Assembly: GCF_000001735.4 (NCBI RefSeq)
Contig: NC_003074.8
Span: 3,534,101-3,598,100 of the forward strand
Direction: 5' to 3'
Length of the DNA: 64,000 nucleotides
From: Arabidopsis thaliana
Lineage: Eukaryota > Streptophyta > Magnoliopsida > Brassicales > Brassicaceae
Below are positions 10,234 through 22,627 of the stretch, piece after piece (position 1 is the first letter of the stretch; the number at the start of each line of letters is the position of its first letter). Made by a program: the position numbers and the translations under genes. The notes beneath the pieces were generated by a model. It did no database searches. It was given only the letters and a program-made list of their open reading frames with translations, and was not told the DNA's origin.

Positions 10234-12916
10234 TGTAACTCCTTCCTATATGTATAGATAAGTAAAAACAACGACAACAACAACAACAAAACATCTGAAT
10301 GCATTGATTCTAACTAATTGATTGCAAATAACTAAATCGTGTTAGCAAGTTTACTTGGACAATAATCAATATTCACAAACATTTAATGGCACAAAAAACA
10401 CAAGGTGACCATAAAAGACGAATCAACAGATAATCTAAATAAATATAACAAATCGAGTGCTTGTTCATGTGATGTAAGACCAACTAGATCTAGTGCTCGT
10501 TGATGTGATGAACATATATGCAACATAGGATTGAGCTCTTTACACTAGATCGAGTGTTTATCTAATTGAGAAATCGAACGTGAAATTAAGAAGAAGAACA
10601 AAATCTTAAAAAGCAAAGCAAAATGTTTACAATGAATCCACGCTTATGATGTTGGCGTTTGTAACGCTTAAGACAGTGATTTCTTGTTTTCTCAGTTCCT
10701 AGGGACTGATTGTCTTTTCTCTTTATTGAAAGTTTATTTATTTATTTTATTTTATTTTGTGACAATTGTTTCATTTTGTTGCAAGAAAATACTATTTATC
10801 TTCAATTTTATTAAATGATATTGTGATTTTATAAGGGTTAATTAAGAAAATTGTCAAATAGATATCTAAATTAGGTTACTTATGGTGAGTTTTTATTAAT
10901 ACGAAGTGTACAAGTAAGTTTACGTGCGAAATTTGATTGTTTAAATTAGATACATAAATGGATTTACGCGAGAGATTTGAAAAGATAACGTATTTTCTTA
11001 TACAATTGCGTTTACGTGCGATACTTTTTTTTTTTTTTTTTTGTAATTAGGTATACAAATGAGTTTGGAAGTGAGATTACATGTTATTTTTTTGAAGTAA
11101 AAAAAGTTTTAAAATATTTTTTTATATTTTAAATATTACAATTTGATGTTCCACAATTTTTCTCAAAAATAAATGCATAAGAAAAATTAGCATTAATTAA
11201 TCAATTTATTTGGTCTGGTAATATATAATTTAATAAATTAACATAATTTTATTAAATGTAAAGACTATTTTAATCAAAACATGGAAAAAGTTGACTATCT
11301 TTTTCTTCTTTTTTTCAAAAACAAATTGACTATTTGCCAACAAAAAAGTTGACTATCTTTCTGTACATTTGGCATTTAGTTATAACTTATAAGGTGGAAA
11401 TCTTTTGTCATTATTACGAGTCCTATTTTTATTGACAACACAGATTTTCTCCTTTTTAAGTTAAAAATTGGCCTATGTTTGGCTAAACTTAATTGTTGTC
11501 TTAACAAAGATATTTTTCTAAAAAAAAGACAGAGTAAATCATGGTTGGGTCCCATTTACTAAAAATACAGAAAAATTGTTAATAATTATATTTGAAGCCA
11601 AAAAGTTCAAAATATATTTTTACTTTGGAAGAATTGCTAATTTATTTTTAAGACTAACATGTGTGACTGTTATTAGTCATAAAATAGGAAAATAAAAGGG
11701 TCAAACGAAAACAAAAAGAAAAAATAAAAACAATATTGGAAAACTTGAATGGATCTTTTCCTTTTTTTTTGTTTCCTCCATCATTTTTTTTTTTGTTTCC
11801 TCCATCATCTGAGATGATTCATCTCTATATGGTTTTAGCAACAACAACAAAATAATTAAAATTAAATTTGGCCAAGTATAAAACAAGGAAATAATACGAC
11901 TCAGATGAACATTTAAACTAGACAATTTACATGGTTTTATCAATTTAGCATTTCACCGACTCTGCTAGAAGTAGTGTAATTTTGTAATATATCACCTTTG
12001 TAGAAAATGAACATTTTAACACTTTCTAAACATAAATGAATTATTAATTCTTTTGGTCAGTACCATAGATATCTCATTTTGACCACCTAAAAGAAGTTTA
12101 ACATAAACTTTAATCACAACCTCAGAGTTAAGAGAGAATCAAAGCTCTGGAACCCTTACTTCTCTCACACGGGTACTTATGGGTTGGCCTTTATGATTGT
12201 GTGTTTGGATCATTAGTCAAATATGCTCTCTTATTCTCTTGAAAAGATTTGAAATGTAAATGATATGACACAAGACAAAACATTGTTGCAGAAGAAATAT
12301 GACTCTTGACTCGTTTTGTCTGGTCTCTTTTAAGTTCTCCTTTGTTTTGCTCCCTCCCTTTTGACTCTGCTTCAAGAATTTATGGCAATATAAACACGTT
12401 AACAACCCAGCCTAGAACCTGTGACTATTTCAAGAATCTTTGGCAAACAATATGAACCCAACCTCTGACTTGAGATCATAAACCACTGAACTGCAGAACA
12501 TAAGTTGGATTTACAGAGAGTAGTAAGAACTAAAAACAGGTGGAAGAAAAGAAAAAAAGCTTTGTCCTCTTCCATTAATTAATCAGTGTTGTAAATGTTT
12601 GATATCACAAAACTAGATGTAAAGAATCGACAACAAAAAGAAGAAGCTAAATCGAAGTTACTCTTAGAACAACCTACGACGAAAGCAGTAGAGGATCCGA
12701 TTAACAAAAAAGGAACAAAAGAAGGGAAAAAAAATCACTTATTTGTGAAGTCCTCTAAATGATTACTTTTGGTACTCTCATCCTTTGGTATTGCTTTCAC
12801 GCATCCTTTGCTTTTGGTCCAAAGATGCTGTGTAAGGTTTTTCAGTTCACAGTGGAGGAAACTTGCCTGTGTTTGTTTACCTGAGGGACTGAACAAATAT
12901 AACGAATGCTTCTTTT
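10234..12916. other. Long AT-rich spacer between Myb/SANT copy C and the transporter
   Basis: No gene found. The first 400 bases are leader and promoter of copy C (the ACAACAACAACAACAAAAC tract at about 10270). Around 10560-11060 there are further matches to the spacers upstream of A and B. At 12122-12163 a short match to 7627-7670 (AGAGAGAATCAAAGCTC and ACCCTTACTTCTC) marks the right edge of the array. Poly(T) at 11028-11042 and T-rich blocks at 11760-11795 are simple sequence. About 12500-12916 is probably the 3' UTR and downstream flank of the transporter. Confidence 0.45.
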
Positions 12917-14439
12917 TTATTTGCTTCGTTTCTTGGCTTCGCTGTAGAGGATAACTCCACAGACAGTGAGCGAGTAACCTAACATTCCAGTCACTGAGAC
13001 AGGATTCCTGAATATCAGGATTGATACCACCACTGCTACTGCACCTTTGGCGTTTCCTAGCACCTGTCATAGAGAAGTGATAAGACATGGTCAGATGCAG
13101 AATGGCTTTAGATGATCGACGTGATGTATAGAAAGAAGAGATGTGTTTTTACCTGGAGAGTCAGAGCGCTGGTGTGTTTCGTGACTAAGAAATTGGTCAA
13201 GTTCACAAAATAAGCTAGCGCCGAATTGAATAGCAGATACCAAACGATTCTAAAATCGTCTCTGGCAAGTGCAATTGTAATGCCAACAACATTTTTTTCC
13301 ATGATAAGTGTAGCAGGAAGGAGGAACACAACAGCTATGGGAGCCATGTAAAGGAGGAGGTTCATGGAATTTAGCTTCTCCCTTCAAACAAATCCAATAA
13401 ATATTTTCAGCAGCACTCTAAAATCACAGACTTTTGAAGGATAAAACTTTGGCTGATAAGAATCTTACCCTTCTGAAGAAAGCAAAATTCCTTGAAGAAC
13501 TGATTTAAGTGCTCTTGCAGCTGTAGCTGCAATGCACATAATGAATCCAAACAGGTGGAAACTTGGCTCACTCTGACGATATGCGAAAATTTGAAGAAAA
13601 TCAAATATAGAACCAAAGTCAATGTAGAAAAAAAGGATGCTCTAAATGTAAAAAAGATCCAACAGGATTCACACTATGCACGCATAAAAGAACAACTTCT
13701 AGTCTAATTTGAGCAGCATATAAACTACATATCATGAAGTGATCAAGCTCAGGCAAATCCCAAGGATGTTTCTAAGGTATAATACACCATCGTATCCTTG
13801 TTCCATAAATGTTACCTACGATTTCTATCATCATCCAAAATGAATCAAACAAAGCAGATTCAGCTCATAATCTTCTATTCCTACATCACATTCCCATCTC
13901 CCTAAAGCTACACATTTCATCAGCTATGAACAAACACATTTCTTCAACATACAAAAAGCAAAGAGCAGATTTTGAAGTTAAAAGGCAATTACCCCACTGG
14001 CAATGACAACACCGGTAACAACAGGGACGAGAGTGAAGTAAGTCAACCAAGCTTCTCTCTTAAAAGTAATCAGATAAGCAAACACGGCGGTGAAAAACGG
14101 CGTCGTAGCACCAATCGCTTGATTAAACGATACAGGAAGAAACCGAAGAGAGATATTCCCAAAAACCACCGACACACAGAAAACGAGACTTAACGCAGCG
14201 ATCTTAAGAAACTGAACTCGAGATCGGATCGTTTGCATCGGAACCATCTTCATCCAAGCAATAGCAACGTAGCTGAGAAGAGAACAAGCCGTCATGTGAC
14301 ACATGGTGAGGAAGATCGGATACTTGAATCCATAGTTGCTTAACAAGTACTTGTTCAGCAATAAAACTCCGATGTTCGATGAATACCATGACGCTACGAG
14401 TCCGATTGTGAAAAACCGGCCATTGGCCGCTATCTTCAT
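12917..14439 (-). CDS. Golgi nucleotide-sugar transporter, NST-KT/TPT-like (308 aa)
   Basis: Four exons on the minus strand, 13993-14439, 13469-13572, 13153-13381 and 12917-13063, summing to 308 codons plus stop. The protein is a string of hydrophobic helices typical of the DMT superfamily (EamA/TPT fold, about ten TM segments). It starts [19 protein letters not shown], with [37 protein letters not shown], and [20 protein letters not shown] near the end. The C-terminus EAKKRSK has a dilysine-like basic tail. This is the plant KT/KD-group clade that exchanges cytosolic nucleotide sugars for lumenal UMP. I recall AT3G11320, related to the UDP-arabinofuranose transporters, but substrate cannot be read from sequence. 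The gene is complete. Confidence 0.9.
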
Positions 14440-15892
14440 CTTCTTCTAACAAAAAAAAAAACGATCTGATTGATTCTATTTGAGAATAACCCAAACCCTA
14501 ACACAAAATTTCCACGAATTTGGGGGAAAGTTTCGAATCTGTCTGCTTTTGAAGGGGAATGAGAGATCTTCTTCGGACAGAGATTATTCCATGGATCGAA
14601 TCGAGAATAGGTCACATAGACGACAAAGAGAAGAATGGTGGAATCCAGAAAGAGAGAAACTGTGATCGGAGAAGAAGATGAAGAAGCAAAGGTCAATGAG
14701 AGATCTTTGGCTTAAGCTCTCTCTTTTTAAAAATGTTACTAATTTTTATTCAGTTCATGAGATTTAATGCGTTTTGTGTATGTATATATTTTTATAAGAT
14801 TACAGTTTCCGTGATTTTTAATTCTTCAATAAATGCATTTGGTATCACTTTGTTAATTTAATTATAAAGGACTTTGATTGATTGATTGATTCCTCGAATA
14901 ATAATCAAAGTGTACAGATTTGGAATGTGTGAACGAAGGAAAGGAACGTCTGACTTATTATCAGTTTTGACCTTCTTCGCTTTACTTTCTTCTTCGCGAA
15001 ATTTCGGTTCGGTTTGGTTTAATTTGGTTAAGGTTTTGAATTTACAAGAACAAAATTGATATTAGTTGTATTATTCGGTTTAGTTTTCTAACAGAAACGT
15101 AATTTTAAATTTCGAAGATTCGTGAACAAAGCAAGCATTATTCGCAACCATGACACAACTACGTTCTGTAGATTTTAATTAGTAATAGAAGATGGTATAC
15201 CTACCAATAATCTATAGTAAGTAACAGACACGTCGTTGAAATGTCAAATTGTTCGATTTTTTTTTCATGAATGATTATCACAATTGCTACAACTATTCAA
15301 ATATTTGTTCTATTTATAAATTTAGTAAAATGAAAAACTGGAGCGTTACAACTTACAACTTCACGACTTTGTGGTCTTACAATAATCCATTACTCAACCA
15401 TCGATGCTGATGGTGGGTCTCTTCCACGCGTTTTCTTACTAAAAAAGTGCATCACTTTCTTTAAGATTATTAAAATTTTAGCATAAATAAACAACGTCTA
15501 CTTAATTGGGACTTTGTGTCAAATGTTCGTTCCATAATCACCTTCGGATAGAAATCTAACAAAGACCCTCTAACTAAGTTTAGTGGTTTGTTATACTATT
15601 TTGTTGCATGACATTCCCCACTTTTTAAATTCGCATACCAAATATTGTTGACAGAGGCAAACAAAAAAAAACAATGGGGACGGTTTTAATTTGTCAACAA
15701 TCGAAAACAAGCAACCACACAAATCACTAATCAGCTTTAAGCTAGCTCTTATTAAACCACACAGTTTTATTCTTTAAAACGAGCAAGATCCGAGAAAAAC
15801 ATAGGTGAATTCAGATAAACTCTTGAAACGTAGAACATAGTTATTGAAAGAGGATGAAATGAGCTTGACGTGGGAAATTAAATAGCTATCAT
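14440..15892. other. Transporter leader/promoter and intergenic spacer
   Basis: 14440-14700 is leader and proximal promoter of the minus-strand transporter, CT-rich when read on that strand. 14877-14891 is a short GATT repeat. The rest, to the 3' end of the GPAT-like pseudogene at 15893, is AT-rich with no supported feature. Confidence 0.45.
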
Positions 15893-17570
15893 TCAGTGGG
15901 AAAAAGGATTGAAATTGTTAACGACCTTCTTAGCCTGGTCCTGAAACGACACATATGACACCGTCCCATCCTTTCCAGTGAGAACTTTATACTTATCCTT
16001 CCTCGTCAAGTTAGTGCACTCGAACCCTAACGTGTCCGCCAAGATTCTCTGAACATGGTTCGCCACATCATACGGCTTTTTCCCGGATAAACACGTGGCC
16101 TCCACTGGAAGCTTGTTCAAGAACGTAACCTCGTAACCCGGTCTGGGGTTCATGAAAAAGAATATCATGTCCATACAGTTCCAGCCTCTCACAGTGTTCG
16201 CATGGAAGAATCCAACCCTATAGTTTACTGCCACGGGCACGATCATGTCCGTTAACTCCGCAAAAAGCGCGCTAAATCTTAACAAAAACGGTTGACGACA
16301 AGTTGATCCTTCGGGACAAATCACTAGGTCTAGCTTGATCGTCTTCGCATCAACATCTCGGATTCTTTGTATTCGCACGATATATGGGAATGGGAGAGAA
16401 GAGTTTGGAAAACCGTGAAAGGGAGTATACAACAGCAATGACCCTGCGTCCCAACACCGTGGATATTACAATAGGGTCCATTAGGGTTCTATGATTACAT
16501 ACAAAGAGAACGCCGGATTTTACGGCTTCTCGTGGCTGAGAAGGCTTTCCCTTGACGATGATTTGGCAGCCCAATATACTCATGGCATGAGTTCTGATCC
16601 ACATTGGGAGGATGAACCCGGAAAGGATCCGGATGGGAGAAAGAACCATTCCAAATGGGATCCAAATGAGGATGAGGAGAGCTGTGGCTGGTGTTGGCCG
16701 CTTCACGAGTCGTCCGTCGTTGAAAATCACCGGAACTGGCTGCAACTCAATCTTTCGGCTATGCATAACCAGTGCGTGAATCTGTTTTAATGTGTAAAAT
16801 AGGTCCAAAATAGTGGTCACTAAATGATTTAGTAAGAAAGGAATGGGATTTTTGGAGAAGTTATTAGAATGATGTTTCCATGTTACTAGTAGCAAGTGTA
16901 TTAGTTTGTTATAACGCTATTATTGTATTATATCATATGAGTTGTAGAAAAAAAAAAAAAAAAAAAAAAAGTAAATACCACTGAAAACGTTATTTAAATT
17001 ATGCAATTTACGTTAGCTCACATAACGATAAGAAAGTCGTAGAAGCTGTCTTAGAGGCTTTTCCAAGACCTAGATGAGGCCTCCGGTCATCAAATAATTT
17101 ACTAACACGGTTCAAAATAGACTTGTCCATATTGGTTTCACGTATAAAACCGGTGACAAAACCGAGTTTATTCACGTTCAGCTCCGTACCGATGACATTA
17201 TCGGCTCTAAGATGCTCCTTGGCGACCTGATCTCTACCATAACCCGAGGCATCCCCGTCACCACGACCCTTTTCTTACACGAGCTGAAAACCCTCCACGT
17301 GTCCATGCTTACGTCATCCATGTAGAACTTCGGCAGGACGGTTCTAGCCACTGCTTCGATCTCTCCTTCGCAAAGACCAACCGTGGCTATGAAAATCATG
17401 AGCTTGAGAGCAGCGTTGTTGTAGCGGAGAACGTCAAGGAGTTTGGTGATGGGCCAGTGAAACAGCATGACGGTGAAACGAATTAGACCAGATGCGTCAA
17501 AGGCAAGGAGCACGAAGTAAGAGAATGAATCCTTGTTTTTCAGTATATAAGCCGAGGCCATCTTCTTCAT
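15893..17570 (-). pseudogene. GPAT5-like glycerol-3-phosphate acyltransferase pseudogene
   Basis: Same two-exon layout as GPAT5 at 61811, in opposite orientation. The exon 1 equivalent (about 17020-17570) opens [19 protein letters not shown] and keeps the HAD-like half through MPRVMVE. It then loses frame near 17230, although the GPAT5-like sequence continues to TTATGTGAG. The donor there reads CTAACG instead of GTAAAC. Exon 2 (15893 to about 16790) keeps the acyltransferase block CNHRTLMD (H(X)4D) and CPEGSTC. A second frame break falls just after SPIPI (near 16380), and about six residues are missing where GPAT5 has QQLSKG. A 23-base poly(A) lies in the intron (16948-16970). The damage makes a working enzyme unlikely. 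Probably AT3G11325. Confidence 0.85.
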
Positions 17571-18229
17571 TGTGGATCAATTTGATTATGCTTCTCTCTG
17601 TAATCTTTGTTAGAGACAAAAAATTAGGTGGGAATTGAATGAAAGCTTAAGAGTAAAGAAGCAATCAGTGTGATGATAAAGACTACGTTGTTTCCAAAGA
17701 GAAGCATATGCAATTGGTTGATAAGTGTGGAACCAAAAGAAGATCTGCATAAACCAAGGATCTAAAATATATTGCTTCCGGAGCCTGGCGGCGTAATTTG
17801 AGATTTAATGATCAACATTTGTTTTTTACTAAAATAAGTATATAGTAAGTGATTCTTCGAATAACCATAAAGTCGTGAAACAATCATGTTCTTTTCGCTT
17901 ATAGTTATCATGTAAGATTCCTACACTAAGGAAACCAAAAATAGGTAAAGTCCAAAACCACACCCAGTAAAATCCAAGAAGAATTGAGGTTAAACAAATA
18001 ACTAAGTGTTTTCTCTTATTAGTTGGACCCCGTGAGAGTCTTTTAAGTTTGAATTGAACCTAAGTTAATGACAGGCCTTACCCGTCAGAAAGAATAACAC
18101 CAGACAACACAGTAACGAAGAGAGCCCCTTCGTTATATACCGAATGATAGGAGAAAAAACTGAGACAGAACCAGCCAAAACGAGAAATTTCAACCTCTTT
18201 GGATTCATTGTTCTTCAAGCCAAGTCACA
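17571..18229. other. Spacer between GPAT-like pseudogene and PIRL9
   Basis: Former promoter of the pseudogene (minus strand) followed by about 100-200 bases of likely PIRL9 3' UTR. No other feature seen. Confidence 0.4.
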
Positions 18230-20595
18230 TCATAGCTGTCGTTCAAGGTAAGGGTCTCGAGGAGAATTTGATCCGAGATACTCTGAAACATCTGCGACAT
18301 ATGTTTTCAGCTTCGATGTGGTTCGTGTGAGCCACCCGGCGTTTGCCTGCTCCATCTCTTCCTCCATTTTCTTCTTCTCTTCTTCTTCCAACATACTGAT
18401 CCTTCTCTGACCCATGTACGTCTTCACAGCTTCAACACCTTCCTTCACCACTTCCTCGGGTGGGACGACGAGCGGGTTCTGATCCACATTCAGTTTGGTC
18501 AGGCTATCAAGTGTGCCAAAAGTGTCAGGGAGGGCATGGATTTGGTTGTTACTCAAGTCGAGTTCTTGGAGGCTTATGAGTTCGCCGAATGAGAATGGGA
18601 GATCCTTGAGATCACTGAAGTTGCTGCTTAGGTTTAAGTACTCGAGATTTGTGAGCAACACGAAAGAATCAGGAAGGCCGTTAAGTTCGTTGAAGTGGGC
18701 GTCGAGGTGTTTTAGGGATCTCATTTCGCCTATACTGGTCGGGAAGGATCGGATCTTGTTATACTGAACCAGGAGCTTTTCTAGATTCACTAGCTCAGGA
18801 CCGATGTTGGTCGGTAAGTAGGTGAGACGGTTGAAGCTCACGTCCAAGATAACCAACGACCTACAATTTTGATATAAGAAGTGGTGAAAATTGATTCACA
18901 AATCAAACTTGACAAAGTGGAGTTGTTATATGATACGTACCCACAGCGGCAGATGGAGTCAGGCAAGGATGTGAGCTTGTTAGTCGAAACATTCAGGATT
19001 TTTAGTTTGGACAGTAAACCGATGGAATCAGGTAATGTCTCCAGAGAATTCGTGGAGACATCCAGTTCAACAAGACTATGCAATCCAGCAATTGAATCAG
19101 GAATCGACTGTTGCACATAAACCTCAGTCAGGTAAGACAAGTGACACTCAGCAACTGAACTTTTCACTAATCACTAAGAAATCCAGAAATACTAATTCAG
19201 CTCGAGCCATAGATTCTACCTCAGAACTATCAAGAAAAGAGCTAGCATGGACATCAGCAGCAATCGCTGGCAAAAGCCAAAATGATATACCACAGCGAAT
19301 ATTTAACATGTAGCTTCTCTTTCACTAACTAACTAACTGGACACAGTTTTTAGGCGTTCTAAGACTCCTATTCCTTTGAAGATTTTATACAACAGGCAAT
19401 ATCAAAGATGCAGAACCAAAACAAGCAAACACGCACATACATACCAGGATCTCTACATATACTACCGGCCAAAATCTAAGATGCAAAACAAAACAAGCAC
19501 ACACATACCGGAATTACTTCGAATCACATTGTACACACATACTAGACGTCCTTATGCAGAATCACTTAGAATCACATTAAAAAAGGCATTGTTCTTGTTC
19601 ATCACCAAGATAACAAAAAAAGAGAACAAGTAACATTGTGATCCCTCTTTATTATCTAAGGGATTACTCATCAACCAGAGTATAGTGCCCAAAAATGTTA
19701 CCTTTAAGCTACACTAACGAGTACTAAATTCTCAAATCCTAAACCAAAGTTCCATCCTTTTAACACAGACAAGCACAGAAGAGATTCAGACCCCACCAGA
19801 GAACACAAATCAGCTTAATTCCATTCGGGAGAGTGGATCAAAATAAGTAACAATGCAGCAAATTTTTTATTTTGAATTTGTATTGGAACTAACCTCAAGC
19901 TTATTGTTGGAGAGATTAAGAACAAGCAACCCTTGAATCCTCCCAAAAGCTTCAGGTAGCAACCTCAGTTTCCTCCCAGACAAATCAACACGATCCACCG
20001 GATTAGCAGAAGCATGCTGCAATATCCCAACAACCTCCTCATTAACCTCCACAGCCGCAACATTCTCCTCATCCTCCGCCGCATTCTTCTCAGCAGATTC
20101 ATAAATCCTAACAAGCCTCTCCTCTGCTTCTTTCAAAAGCTTCTCATACGAAGCATGAACCTCATCAAGCTTCAAAATCGACTCACACCAAGTCTTCTCC
20201 TGATCCATCTCTTGTCTCCTCTTCTCATCTTTCGCCGCCGCATCGGTTAACGCGATATCCTCGAACGATTCAGATAAGAACGATTCGATTTCCGAGAGTT
20301 TAGCACGAGCCTTATCGACTGATTCGTGATCTGGTCTAGGTCCTAGGGTTCGAAGGATAGATCGAGTCTCGGCGACGTCAGAGATCGCACTTGTCATTGA
20401 AGCGAGAACATCTGGTTGTGTTAAGTGAGGCATCTGAGTGACGATCTCAATCGATGATGATGATGATGATGGTGGTGGTTGTTCGATGTCGAAGGGAGGA
20501 ACGGAGGAGGAAGGGGATTTGGCGGTGAAAGAAGGGAGACGAGCCAAGACATAAGAGAGGACAGGGAAATTCTTAGGGTTAGGTTCTGCCGCCAT
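18230..20595 (-). CDS. PIRL9: Plant intracellular Ras-group-related LRR protein 9 (499 aa)
   Basis: Three exons, 19894-20595, 18941-19107 and 18230-18860, summing to 499 codons plus stop. Exon 1 holds a low-complexity N-terminus (PPPSSSSSS, from a TCATCA-type microsatellite near 20455) and a coiled-coil-like charged region ([20 protein letters not shown]). From [20 protein letters not shown] onward there are about nine to ten leucine-rich repeats of the LxxLPxSIGxLxxLxxLDVSxNxL type, continuing through exons 2 and 3. A Lys/Glu-rich C-terminus follows the LRRs ([16 protein letters not shown]). There is no signal peptide or TM segment, so it is cytosolic. PIRLs resemble animal Ras-binding SHOC2-type LRR proteins, and PIRL1 with PIRL9 is needed for pollen development (family literature). 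I recognise it as AT3G11330. Intron 1 is unusually long (786 bp). Confidence 0.92.
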
Positions 20596-22627
20596 TGTTT
20601 TCGTTAAGCTTCGGAGATTTGGAATCTGAATCTGGAAATTGATGAAGATGATGATTGATCCAGGCTTTGTTGCGTCTCTCCACGTTCTCTGTTAGTGTTC
20701 GCCTTCTCTGCGTTTTCTCTGATGTCAAGTTGACACGTGTAAGCTTGTGTTGCTGAGTATAAATAGTAATGAGTTATCTCTTAATTAAGATAATTTCATA
20801 TCTTTTCTGAGTAAATCTACAATATACAGTTAAGATATCTTTTTTTTTACTTAATATTACTTCACTTTAAATTCGGTTAAACATAAACCATGTATTTTTT
20901 ATCTTGAAATTTTAATGTAAACTAAATTTTAAAAAAACTTTTGAAGTAAGAAATTTATTTCCGTATTATAATAATTTAAATTAAATAAACAATTTACTTG
21001 GTTAAATATTTAAGAAAAAGCATATCAGCTTGATTTTAATTTTATTATTCCTATATCAAAAAAACTCATGAAAGAATTTATGAGTTCAATCAAATTTAAT
21101 GAGTAGACAAATAATAGTATACTCTTTTTTTTAATAATTCTGAAAATTACAGACTTTTAATCTATTCTTATTTAATAATGTTTTTCCATCTGAAAAGATG
21201 ATTGAACTCGGGATACAAAAAAAAACCGACCCATTTGTACTACTACTTGGCCATTACCCATTTGGTTATGTTCTCATAAAAAAAATGTTTTTAGGATTTG
21301 AAGACGAAGATTTGATTGCCTAGCTAGAAAGTATTCAGAAAAAAGTGTCGAATGCTCTGGAATATGTTGTAATGGGCATAGATAAAATTTTGGATCTTCA
21401 AAATGAAATAGTTTCTATAACTTTTTATAGTTTAATGGTTTGTGATCAACAGTTGTGTTACACATCTAAACTCGTTTATTTTCAGCAAAAAAAATCTAAA
21501 CTCGTTTATTACATGTTGTAACCCAAAAAAATAAAAAAATGAAAAACCGTCGCAAGTGATATCGACCTTTCGCCTACTTTCGCACTCATGTTGGTGTCTT
21601 GACAAAACCCACTGTGGACGCATATAACCACCGGAGGAGTACAGGCCAAAATTTCTATTATTAATATGAGCTTAGTTAGATAATCCAAGTCTAGTAAAAG
21701 ATTTGAATAAAAGCAAGTTGTGTCCACAAAACTAAAATAAACCAAATCCAAAGTCAGTCACATTTGGAATTATGTTGTAATGACAGTCACTGCTTTGTCA
21801 TCATCTCACCTTTTAAGGCATTGACCTTTTGTTTTTGTTCGACAAAAACCATTTTCGCATTCATCACTTTCGAATAAAATTATATAACAGTCTAAGTAAC
21901 AAACTCATATTAGGATACCAATTTGAATTTGACTTTTATTGGATATCGTAGCTAACGAAAAAAATTCTTAATCATTAGACGATTAAGATTATCGATAACT
22001 CAAATGTTTTTTTTTCTAAGTTATGGTCGAAATATTGGTATACATCATTCAATTTTAAAGCATAACTAGCTAGTGATAATGACTACTACATACGCCATAA
22101 GATGAACCAGAATCCTATGATAATGATATATCCAAAAAAAAACTGAATTCAAATTGTTGAATTATCTGAGTTTAACTTTTTATCACACACAAACAACAAC
22201 TGAAACATATGGAACAAGAAAAAGAACACTTTATTTTCTTGAAAACTCTGTAAACTTAAGAATTAGTTTATTTAAAAATTAAACCAAAGAAGCGTTTTAA
22301 ATGAACTAAAATCCACATTTATACAGCTCAATCTGTACTTCTTTTTTTCTAAATTTAGCAACAGAAAAATACCAAATTGAACACCTTCACATATAAAATA
22401 AAAGATAAACATGAATTGTTTTGTAAGAAATTTGATAACCCCACATGCATTTGGTCATTATTTAACAACAAAAAGTAGACTCAATTTTAATAGTATATCT
22501 TTAGATCGAATCAGCATAATGACGTATCTTTCTGACGTATAGCTTTTGTCTTGGTTGTTCTTTACACATCTATAATAACCAAACCTGTGTGAACAAGACC
22601 TAAAACAGAGAGAAATTCACAACAAAA
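20596..22627. promoter_or_regulatory. Divergent intergenic region between PIRL9 and UGT76B1
   Basis: About 2 kb, AT-rich. It serves PIRL9 on the left (minus) and UGT76B1 on the right (plus). No coding sequence supported: ORFs at 21432-21751 (minus) show no family. The only distinct motif I can defend is the TGACG pair at 22520-22540. A TATA-like CTATAATAACC lies near 22571. Confidence 0.5.
22520..22540 (+). promoter_or_regulatory. as-1/ocs-like element: paired TGACGTAT
   Basis: Two TGACGTAT copies start at 22520 and 22533, 13 bases apart, roughly 90-110 bases upstream of the UGT76B1 ATG. The classical as-1 element has two TGACG motifs 12 bases apart and is bound by TGA-class bZIP factors in salicylate and xenobiotic responses. 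The fit is inferred from spacing and position only. Confidence 0.55.

Noticed and set aside
11701-11943. Minus-strand 80-aa ORF
   Set aside because: It reads through T-rich simple sequence (KKKMMEETKKK repeats) with no family or conserved start.
16948-16970. Poly(A) tract as evidence that the GPAT-like gene is a retrocopy
   Set aside because: The tract lies within the intron position, and the gene retains its intron and both flanking exons, so it arose by DNA duplication.
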